From Chrysopilus asiliformis (lineage: Eukaryota; Arthropoda; Insecta; Diptera; Rhagionidae): 64,000 bases of DNA. Numbering within the stretch: the stretch's first letter is position 1; every line of letters begins with the position of its first letter. A model generated the notes under the pieces. That model worked only from the letters and a program-made list of their open reading frames with translations. It was not told the DNA's origin and did not search any database. The translations under genes were made by a program, and so were the position numbers. Location: contig OZ035963.1 of NCBI GenBank assembly GCA_964034945.1, positions 47,542,032-47,606,031 on the forward strand. Direction: 5' to 3'. Positions 55,484 through 64,000 of the stretch are shown here, in pieces.

Positions 55484-55845
55484 AAGCTACAATTTCCATG
55501 ACAGACAAAACGTTATTTAAAAAATGCCATTTGGATAATAGAGGGAGAAAGGAGTGGTCCGATTTGATTTTATCGTATGGAACGGTTATGTGAAATTATA
55601 TTGTAAACAGATTTCATCTTTATAAATTTCTCTACACGATGTACAATTTTCGATAAAACTGGAAACTGGAAAAAATTGTATGGTAGAAGGAGGAAACAGT
55701 GGTCCGATTGGATTTTGATGTATTGATAAGTTATGTAGAATTCTATTTTAAATACATTTTACCTTTATAAATTTTTCAATATGCCTCACCGTTTTCGAGA
55801 AACTTGCAAAAAAACTATTTCGTTTGTATGGTCCAATGTTACTCG
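55484..55845 (+). repeat. Family E repeat, single arm
   Basis: aaaaagctacaatttccatg, gacagacaaaacg, then two monomers with gagtggtccgatttgatttt and cagtggtccgattggatttt, and caccgttttcgagaaacttg. It ends at atggtccaatgttac before any GTCY run. Confidence 0.7.
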
Positions 55846-55987
55846 TACATTTAAGGGGGGGGGCGCGAGCATATCCAAGACAAAATATTTAAAAAAGTTT
55901 ATTAATTATATGTACTTTACCCACATACAAAACAAAATACATTTCGACATAATATTTAATAATTAACTTGTTAACTTACGCTTGGAG

Positions 55988-56411
55988 CACAATGAACGCG
56001 AAACCAATGCAACTACAACGCTCTGAACTGTTACGCAGTGCGAAATTCTAGCGGCAGAGCACAAAGGCAGCTCGTGAAGTAGTACAAGTGACATAATATA
56101 AAGTGGTATAAACTTGGAAAAATTACAAAAATGGATAATTTTGAAGCGATAATTTGCTTTGTTGGTCTTTATCTTTGTTATTTGCACTAAGGCTATCAAT
56201 TTTTCCTCGAACGACATTTTTCCAACCTCACTTTATGAACTGTCAACGCAGAATTCTGCGGCAAAGTTAGAAGTTTGCAAACTTTTGCGTTGCGGTTACG
56301 TTGTAGCTGCGTTCTATACGTTCACTGTGCTCACTTCAAACAATTTGTGGGAACCAAACTTTTAAGTGACAGTTTCTGCGCCAGTTTCGCGTCGGTTTCG
56401 CGTTCATTGTG
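55988..56411. mobile_element. Inverted-repeat MITE, 18-bp perfect ends
   Basis: CACAATGAACGCGAAACC and its exact inverse. Subterminal caacgct/gcgttg words. No target duplication seen. The 68-residue frame inside, with a hydrophobic start, is likely accidental. Confidence 0.65.
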
Positions 56412-56619
56412 ATTTCAGCGTTAAAACAACTTCTCGCGAAACCGCAAAAATGACGCAAGAGCAATAAAAAGGCACCGGATTCTTGTTTTGTCAACGCTGA
56501 GGATCGGTGTTGCCAAATGTCAATAAATTACTGTTTTTTTTGGTAATTTGTGTTTAAAATTAGGGTAGTAGTGTAGGTTTAGCGCCAAAATACTCAAATT
56601 ACGTTATTATTGTATACAT

Positions 56620-56694
56620 TTTATTGTATGCAGGGGGGCGCGATGACAATTTTGATTGAAAATTGGGCCGCGAATACTGAAAGGTTGAGAAACG
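56620..56694 (-). mobile_element. hAT-type solo end
   Basis: Minus strand CAGCGTTTCTCAACCTTTCA, then cgcggccc and cgcgccccc, the standard lead of Charlie/Zaphod-like hAT elements. The body beyond about 56,600 is not recognised. Confidence 0.55.
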
Positions 56695-56699
56695 CTGGT

Positions 56700-56910
56700 T
56701 TAAGAGCTTAGCCCAGCCATTTACGAGAAACATAACTATACAAAATTTCAGGTCTCTAGCTCAATCTTTTCGAAAGTTATCGTGTTCACGGACGGACAGA
56801 CGGACAGACATGAAGAAATCAAGATATTTTGTCATCCCAAACACCCTAGTGTAGTCCATGTTTGTGTCCGATGATTGGTTCGATGAGTTACAAACGGTAT
56901 ACTAAATCTA
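56700..56910 (-). repeat. Family E repeat fragment (GTCY side)
   Basis: atttacgagaaacataacta, ggtctctagctcaatctttt, cggacggacagacggacaga, aaacaccctagtgtagtcca and gatgattggttcgatgagtt, in the order seen at 59.1-59.3 kb. Confidence 0.65.
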
Positions 56911-58584
56911 ATATACTTCTATATGATATATCAAATAGAGTATAAATATTGGGGTAGTATTTTTTTTTAAATCATATTTTGACTCTAAATCAGACTTTGT
57001 TTTGGCCAGATCCACTCTATTTCGTTCTGTCTGAGTATATTTTTTTATGGCAAAAAGATTGGGAAACTTTATTGCCTCCACCTTTTGTCCATAAGACTAT
57101 TAAAAAACACGTAGTTTCTGATCAAATCGATCAAAACGAAAGTGTGATTTTTAAAAAAACCGCCATATTGGTAACTTCTGGTTAAAGGATTTTCAGCAAA
57201 AGTTTTCAACGGCCTGTGGGGAAAAAACTTTCAGATCACAAAATCTATCGAAACGAGAAGCCAAGTTTCCATCATATACATTTTCATAATGCAAAGGTTT
57301 TGAAGCAGAATTGTTGAGACTTAAATGATAAATAAATGTAAACGGAATTGAACAAAGAATGGGTGGATGCTACGCTGGGCACTTCGCGGATATATATTGT
57401 ATTTATTTACAAGAAACAAAGCATAAAAAAACATAAAAATGTTGAAAGCAAATTATCGCCTCTATGCTGTTAAAGGTGGTGGATTGTAAGTGAATTTCCA
57501 CAAAAATCTCATCCCATCATCTGAAATAGGAAAAAGTCTGGATGTAAAAAAAAAGAAAAACCATCAGATCCTTATGGGTATTAGCATTAACGATACAACA
57601 ACGTCCATAGGGTGGTGTCGCTTACGGGTAAAAACATGGATATCATTCGTTTTTTAACAGTTTTCCCGTTTTTCACGGACTCTCACCCCATCTCCTTACA
57701 GTTTCGTTCTGGTTATGCTATTGGGCTTTAAATTTTTTTCTGATATTTCTTTTTTCTTCACTGAGACCTTCCCTACTAAAACAGAACTGAACGCTGTTCT
57801 TTGTTTTTAATTTATTTAAGCTTTTTTGTCAGCAACGAGATAGATGGCCGAATTATCCAAATAGAATTTTAAAATATGTCTTTGAGGATATGACATTATG
57901 TTTTCTTATATTTCTTAGACGTTTTCATTTCTATTGTTGTTGTCATTGCCATTTTGGTGGCAATATTAACGCGTCGGCTATACCAAGTTTACAAGACATC
58001 TCCGGTTACCATCATCTCTTCAAAATGAACGGAATGAGTTGAATATCCCTCACTAAAGTCCTGGGGGTGGAATTCCGTTCCGTTTTCTGTCTTTTCTATC
58101 ACGTGAAATATTCTTTTCTTATGAATACTAATTTTATTTTGACATATCATATTTTTATCAAAAACTGACATTCATTTTTATATTTGAAAATTTCGTAGCT
58201 CACAGAACCAGAAAACGTAAAGCGTCATTTAATTTTGTATCTGGTCTTTTCAACTGACTTTTCAACTGAAAACAAAAATTCAAACTTAATTGCAATTTTT
58301 TAAGTTTTGTTTGAAAGATTTTGCATCTTTAATAATTGATTTATAAATATGTAAGAAAACACAAGTTTCTGCCGCACAATATGTGGTAATAGTTAGACAA
58401 GATTACTTTTAAGTTTCTCGCTAATACGTAATATGGTTTCATAGTCACGGATTTATTACTTAATTCAGTTAAAGCTAATCGCTAAATAAACCTTGAGTCA
58501 CTAACATTCAAACCGAAGACACATATTAAACTCTTGAGTTGACTAAAGTTTCCTGTAACAAGTCCTATAGATTTTTTATGGAGA
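56911..58584. other. AT-rich stretch without supported genes
   Basis: A short frame at 57,438 (MLKANYRLYAVKGGG) runs into a donor-like gtaagt, but no second exon can be matched. Confidence 0.35.
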
Positions 58585-58640
58585 ACCCAAGCAACCATTT
58601 GCAACTTAAGTTACAATGTGATCCTGGTCGCAAAGTGACG
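58585..58640. repeat. Inverse copy of the GTAAC-repeat terminus
   Basis: cccaagcaaccatttgcaac and gttacaatgtgatcctgg correspond inversely to 38,805-38,850. Confidence 0.5.
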
Positions 58641-58649
58641 GTTGTAAAA

Positions 58650-58735
58650 CTATCAAGTCGCTAAAACAACGCTTTCTCGAGTGATTTAAAAAATGTCAAG
58701 TCGCTAAAACAACGCATTCTCGAGTTATTTAATCC
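58650..58735 (+). repeat. Tandem duplication, ~43-bp unit x2
   Basis: tcaagtcgctaaaacaacgc followed by tttctcgagtgattta, repeated with three changes. Confidence 0.7.
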
Positions 58736-58894
58736 GACCACTAACCATTAATCTCACCATTAACGACCATTTAATGAGTGGTATATTATTTGCCTGTATG
58801 GCCAGGCGGCGTATCCATTTTTTGTGACACTGAAAGTTGATAACCCGATATAGGCTAAAAGAGGTCCTACAAAATGGCAAACGTTAATGATTCG

Positions 58895-59312
58895 ATGAAA
58901 AAACGTATGGGAGTTTATATTTGTATAGGAGAGGGGGAAAAAAGTGGTCCGATTAAATTTTGATGTATGGATCAGTCATGAAAAAATCCAATCCAAACAC
59001 ATTTCACCACAATAAATTTTTCAATATGACTCACCGTTTTCGAGAAAATTGCAAAAAACTGTTTCATTTGTATGGGGAAGGGAAGACGACTGGTCTAATT
59101 CTGCCCATTCAAGAACTTGGCCTAGCCATTTACGAGAAACGTAATTATACAAAATTTCAAGTCTCTAGCTCCCTTTTCCAAAGTTATGGTGTCCATAAGT
59201 CCATAAACGGCCGGATGGACGTCTCCCCGGACGGATATGCGGAAATCAAAATCTTTTGTCAGTCCTAACACCCTGGTGTAGTTTATTTTTGTGTCCGATG
59301 ATTGGTTCGATA
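58895..59312 (-). repeat. Family E repeat, one monomer plus GTCY side
   Basis: gtggtccgattaaattttga, actcaccgttttcgagaaaa, gcccattcaagaacttggcc, caagtctctagctcc, a decayed ggacgtctccccggacgga and ccctggtgtagtttattttt. The tail end is missing. Confidence 0.65.
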
Positions 59313-59955
59313 TATCATATAGAGCAGAGGCCATCAAAGTAACTGTCGCTACCTTTACAATCAAAATTTATAATCACTACAAATTAAAATACAGTTCAAT
59401 GAAACACAACCTTCCACGGCAATGGCTTGACACGAACTGATTTAAAATGAAATGCGTCAGGCTAATAATGCCCCGATTCCAACTCAAAGCACGATTCGTT
59501 TTATTCCTGCGATCCGAAGCCGCACACACACAAGCATTATAGCACACAATAAAGGGTCGATTATAATGGCTACGCTATTAAAGCCAATCTGTGCGATGAG
59601 CCAGCCGAGCCGCTAGCTGATGATGCCTGATATAGAGTATAAAAACAAGAAAAAAACTACAAACTATAATAAAAAATTAAAAATTTGAAAAAATGACCAG
59701 AGGAAATTTGAAAATTTTGAAAAAATTGATTAAAACCCGACTACAATAATAAAAAACTTTTAAAAATCCCATTAGGGTAACAGAAAAGTAGAAAACGAGT
59801 TCCTTATTGAGATTGCAATGGATTTCTTTGAAGTAGGAGAAAAATATTATTTAATCACCGTAGGTGGAGATCTGTGGCTGAATTTCTAAACTCTCAATTA
59901 TCTTTTCTTCCACATATTCTAAAAAAAATACTATTTCCTAGCGAGAAAGTTAATT
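59313..59955. other. Featureless stretch
   Basis: No supported feature; poly-A tracts at 59.65-59.75 kb. Confidence 0.35.
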
Positions 59956-60193
59956 GAAGGGCTTGCAGCAAGAATGGGGTAACTCCACTTTCGGAAAAAG
60001 GAGGTAACTCCAAAATTTAAAAGATTTTCGCCCGTTCCGAGTTGGTATTATTGTATGAATATGCTGGTAAAGCAAGTGTAAAGGATTTTTTTTATGATGA
60101 AGCTTGAAAATGGAATTTTTAAAATGGGGGGTTTTTTTTAATTTCCGAAAATTACCAAAAATGGAGTTACCCCGTTCTTGCTGCAAGCCCTTC
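59956..60193. mobile_element. MITE with ~32-bp terminal repeats beside the SINE copy
   Basis: GAAGGGCTTGCAGCAAGAAT and its near-exact inverse, continuing with ggggtaactcca. It abuts the SINE-like repeat at 60,195, suggesting insertion at or near the SINE 3' end. Target duplication unresolved. Confidence 0.75.
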
Positions 60194-60194
60194 T

Positions 60195-60724
60195 CATCTT
60201 CGGATCTTCGGCGCAAGAGCTCTCGAAGAGCCTGGGGCTGCTCAATTGAGGTTTCACAACAATTTCTTCCCCTGCGTCGCATCTACAGTTTTTACATGGA
60301 TTGCGAACCGTGGATAAATTACAACATTTGTATGGTTTTTACGTTGCAACCCATCAACAGCAGAGGCCGTAATAGCAATCTAGACCGATGAGGTCGTTAA
60401 CCACAAGCGGGAACTATCATTACTCATTTTGTGAAGCAAGTTGAGTGGACTTGAATCCGTGCCACAGGCGGTTCTCAAGTTATAAGCAAATGGACAGAAA
60501 AACAGAAAGCTATTTTCAGAAATCAAACAAACTGGTAAGAAAGAAGGGAAATCTTGGGCTCAATTATTTAAAACATGCTCCCTGACGCCAATAAGCTCCC
60601 CTGAAAGTTTCATCCAAATCGGTTTAGTGGTTCTCGAGTTTTAAAGCTTGCCACAGTCGGGAATTAAACTACCGACCTACGGAATACGGTCCAAGTACTT
60701 TACCACTTGGACTACGCTGGCCCT
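60195..60724 (-). repeat. tRNA-headed SINE-like repeat, copy 2
   Basis: Minus strand: the head begins near 60,724 with gccagcgtagtccaagtggt (A-box TAGTCCAAGTGG at 60,714-60,703) and a B-box-like AGTTTAATTCC (60,670-60,660, nine of eleven consensus positions). The body contains aaaccgatttggatgaaact and the segments shared with 9.42-9.70 kb. About 180 bp longer than copy 1 between head and shared body, so copy 1 is internally deleted or copy 2 has an insertion. Confidence 0.65.
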
Positions 60725-62002
60725 TCAATTGCCATAAACTTTTAAACAGGTCTCCGACTACGGTAATTAAACAACATTTTTCTCCTTCTCCATTAGAAGT
60801 TTCAAACTATCAAACAAATCCTTTGCAGTCTCAATAACGCACTTATTTTCTACTTTTCTGTTTTTCTAGTGCGGGATTTAAATTTTTTTTTTATCTAAAT
60901 TGGGTTTTAATTTTCAGATTTTTTTTTTGTATATTAAATTGCTTCTTTCGTTGTTTTTCCATTCCAACCATTCTTCCATACCACCCCCCTCTCTCTAACA
61001 TTTAATACATCCTCAGCATTTAAAATTATGATCTGTTTCATATTAACATAAATCTTTAAACTTCTAAAAACTTTACAGCATTGGGACAGTAAAATTTTCA
61101 AAAAAAAAACAATTTTCACGGTTCAAAACCACAGCTTATTGTCGTTCAGTAAAATACAAGGGAATTCAATAAAATTGAAATTAGAACAACAATCACAGAT
61201 TCACGATTGTCGTCTGCACCTTTTAAATTGTTTCTTCATCAACTCACCCCATAATCCGGCAAGACTTGTTATATTCCACACATTTTACCTTAAGAACTAC
61301 GTTTGGCATTGAAAAAGCCCTCAATTGTTTTCCAATTAAAGCGCAAAACTTGAAATTTGCATTTCAACAATACGAAATCATCGTCGATGTATTACGATTT
61401 ATAAATTCCATAAATACGAATAAAATATGTTGTATGAATTTTGTGAAATCTAAGTATTTGTGGTTTCTATGCTACATTGGTTGATTTTAAGCTACTGAAA
61501 TTGGCTCTAGTAGGATATCTTTAGACATTTTATATAAATATCAGAAAGTGTATATCTATTTAGAATAGACCGCTGAAATTTGGGTGTATGTGTGTGTGTA
61601 TATCAATAATACTTGTTAACAATAATGAATTCAATTAGCAGATCGCACACCCAGCTGACGAAGACGTCGCGCCATCAAACCATAACTTAATGATGAATAT
61701 TCAAAAGAAGTTTCCTTCAATTCCATTGTCAGACTGAATGAGTGAAAGAGAATTTTGTAATGCTAATTAATAAATTCGATATATTCGTCGTCGGATACGG
61801 AAATATGGGATAGGACAATCGTTCAGAGCATGAATATTTTCGTTACCGAAATTGAATATCATTTTAAACAATAGGATTTAAAGAAACCGAAAATTGATTT
61901 TACTTCAGCTGGGGATGTTTAGAAACCGACAACGTCTACATGGAAATCCATTCAAATTTGATGTAGAGTAAATTATATAAACCCATATTTTATATATACA
62001 TA
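60725..62002. other. AT-rich stretch without supported genes
   Basis: Nothing recognised apart from a short (GT)n at about 61,588. Confidence 0.4.
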
Positions 62003-63622
62003 CTAGCTTGCATACCCGTCGTTGCCGGGTTAAGTTTTTTCAAATTTTTATTTTTTTTTATGGTCCATGTTGGAGCTAAACTTCAGGCCAATCGGCTCGG
62101 TAGTTTCCCCGCGAAAGGGTAACATAGAGGAATAGCTAAGTTTCGAGATCACTTTATCCCCTCCCCCACCTCTTGGGCTACTTTTTAATGGGTCTATTTT
62201 GGGGCTGGACCCCCGAAGAACATCTATGCCAAATTTCAGGCCAATCGGTTCAGTAGTTTCCCCGCGAAAGAGTAACATAGTTCAAAAACTAAGTTTCGAA
62301 ATCACTTTATCCCCTCCCCTTACTCCCCCCACCTCTCGTGCTACTTTTCCGTATGCCTATGTTGGAACCAGGGGCGCTATTCTCGGAACGTTATGGATTT
62401 TTCCGAAACGTTTGTGGTGCAGTGGAAAAAGACCTCTATATGGTGTACGTACCGCCTATATTGCTCCAAATGACGTCTCAAACATTACGAAGCAATTCAC
62501 CACTTTACACGAAACCGCATTCTCGAACTTAGATTACGGAAATATCCGAAACATATCAAAACATTACGTTTCGGATCTATCCGAAACGTTCAAATGTTAC
62601 TTTCCGAAACGTTTGTGTGCTGTGAGTTATCGTTTCGCGTCCGTTGTTTATTGTTATTTGATGCGGGCATAATTTTAATCGTGTAATAAGCATAATACGG
62701 TGAATAATACTTTTTCATTCATTCATTTGCAAATGATTAGCACGAGAATTTTAGTTTTCATTCACTCACGAATTTTATTTTTCCATTCTCGTATTTTTAA
62801 AATTCTATTCGCGAATGGAATGGAAAATTAAAATTCGCTCACGAAATTATCGCAAAAGAATGATTTTCGAATGGAATTATTATATGAAGTAAAAGTAACA
62901 CCATAACTTTCAAAAGGATTGAGCCAGACTTGAAATTTCGTACAGTAGCGTTTCTCGTAAACAGTAAGGCTAAGTTATTGGACGGGGAAAATCGGACCAC
63001 TCCTTCCCCCCTCCGCCATTCAAATGAAACAGTTTTTTACAATTGTCTCAAAAACGGTGCTTCATATCGAAAAATTTATAAATGTAAAATATGTTTAGAA
63101 TACGATTTTACATAACTCTTCCATAAATAAAAGAACGATAACAAACGTTAAAATCCACAAATAAACAAAAATCACTCGTAATACACTATTACTTACATTG
63201 AACACTAGTCAAATATTATTAACTGATATTAAATTAGTGAAAAATTACTCTAATACAAGGTAAACACTAGTTAATAAATATAAACAAAACAAAACTATTC
63301 AAATATTTCCGTTTTGACAGCTCTATTCTACGTACATTTCGGAATGAGGTGAATTTGGTGAATATAATTCCGAAACATAAACGTTTCGTTACCAGAATAC
63401 GATCTTTCAAACGTTTCGGATTTGGATTACGGAAAAAACATTTCGGCGAGATTCGTAATCCGTAACGTAACGAAAAATCCGAAACGTTTCGAGAATAGGC
63501 CCCCAGAACTACCACAGATACTCATGCCAAATTTCAAGTCAATCGGTTCAGCCGTTTTTGCGTGAAAGAGGAACAGACAGACAGACAGACAGACACCAAC
63601 TCATTTTTATATATTAGTATGA
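62003..63622 (-). mobile_element. Non-autonomous Helitron, family A, copy 5, split by an insertion
   Basis: Minus-strand copy: CTAG end at 62,003 after A, intact hairpin cccggcaacgacggg (inverse), TC start at 63,622 followed by T. The two parts, 62,003-62,371 and 63,503-63,622, join into a normal ~490-bp copy. The GTCY run is at 63,574-63,595. Confidence 0.88.
62372..63502. mobile_element. 1.1-kb inverted-repeat element inside the Helitron
   Basis: Ends GGGCGCTATTCTCGGAACGT and (inverse) GGGCCTATTCTCGAAACGTT, with CCAG (or CAG) on both sides. tccgaaacg words are frequent near both ends. It carries a family E fragment at 62,880-63,122 (aaaggattgagccag, aggctaagttattggacggg, atcggaccactcctt). 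G-rich ends and a 3-4 bp duplication suggest a Harbinger-type element; the class is inference. Confidence 0.75.
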
Positions 63623-64000
63623 TATGATGATATATGATAATAGGAAAGTGGATCGAAGAAACACAGCATACGAACTATATCTCCTAATACTTTCTTTAAT
63701 TTCCTCTTGACTCACGAAATTTACACTTTATGACGTTCCCATAAGATTTCATTTTGAACCAGCCATGAAATTTTGTCGGTGATCTGACCGACAAAAATTA
63801 AATTCGATTTAATTTTTTACGACAACAAAGTTGGTCAAATTGATTCTATACAGAAGCATAGGGTGCTATGAGTTTGGAATCTGAAATGTCGCCGTAAATG
63901 TTGTGTCGGGCGAATTATATTCCGGCATTAACTCAGAAACGAAGTCAGATCATGATCCCAATAAAACTTGGATTACGAATTTTTATGAGAAATGATCTAG
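63623..64000. other. Featureless end of window
   Basis: gatatgatgatatatgat low-complexity at the start, then unique sequence to the edge. Confidence 0.4.

Noticed and set aside
56159..56365. 68-residue frame with a hydrophobic start as a secreted protein
   Set aside because: Lies wholly inside an inverted-repeat MITE (55,988-56,411) and has no splice or poly(A) context.

Overview
The window is 64 kb of AT-rich, intron-sparse eukaryotic DNA, almost certainly from an insect and probably from a fly (Diptera). The pointers are very short introns (58 and 69 bp), many interspersed repeats carrying (GTCY)n microsatellites of the kind described for dipteran mini-me/DINE/Helentron-type elements, and a dense population of pogo/Tigger-, Harbinger-, piggyBac-, hAT- and mariner-like fragments. 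No bacterial-type operon, rRNA or canonical tRNA gene was seen. Nearly all of the annotated material is mobile DNA. Element classes are assigned from termini, target-site duplications (TSDs) and visible protein motifs only; no database was searched.

Layout. 0-14 kb: (GTCY)n repeats, Helitron-like elements, several MITEs with TTA/TAA duplications, a tRNA-headed SINE-like repeat (9.4-9.8 kb) and, in its own quiet neighbourhood, a small two-exon gene on the minus strand for a 92-residue putative secreted peptide (10.7-11.2 kb). 14-19 kb: four DNA transposons side by side, ending in an almost complete 2.8 kb pogo-like transposon (16,136-18,957) with matching terminal repeats, TA duplication, a helix-turn-helix exon, a DDD transposase ORF and a C-terminal PHD-type zinc finger. 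Its reading frame is broken by a 25-bp insertion that matches the interior of the local Helitrons. 19-31 kb: a large foldback repeat, MITEs and long featureless AT-rich stretches. 31-41 kb: a pyrimidine-strand minisatellite, more Helitrons, a decayed pogo relative, palindromes and a deleted mariner-type element with a frameshifted transposase remnant. 41-53 kb: mostly featureless, with repeats of the foldback/(GTCY)n superfamily, MITEs and a Helitron carrying an odd hairpin insertion flanked by a 50-bp duplication. 53-64 kb: a three-level nest of DNA transposons (piggyBac-like > Harbinger-like > Tigger-like), further MITEs, a second SINE-like copy and a Helitron interrupted by a 1.1 kb inverted-repeat element.

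How the parts relate. Five copies of one Helitron family share 5' TC / 3' CTAG ends, A/T flanks and a hairpin just before the 3' end. A second family shares the same 3' end with a different body. No Helitron replicase, Harbinger, piggyBac or hAT transposase is present, so these copies were mobilised from elsewhere. The only recognisable protein-coding sequences are the pogo-like transposase, the mariner remnant, the small secreted-peptide gene and one weak membrane-protein ORF at 41.6 kb. Most other open frames look like chance frames in repeats or AT-rich DNA.
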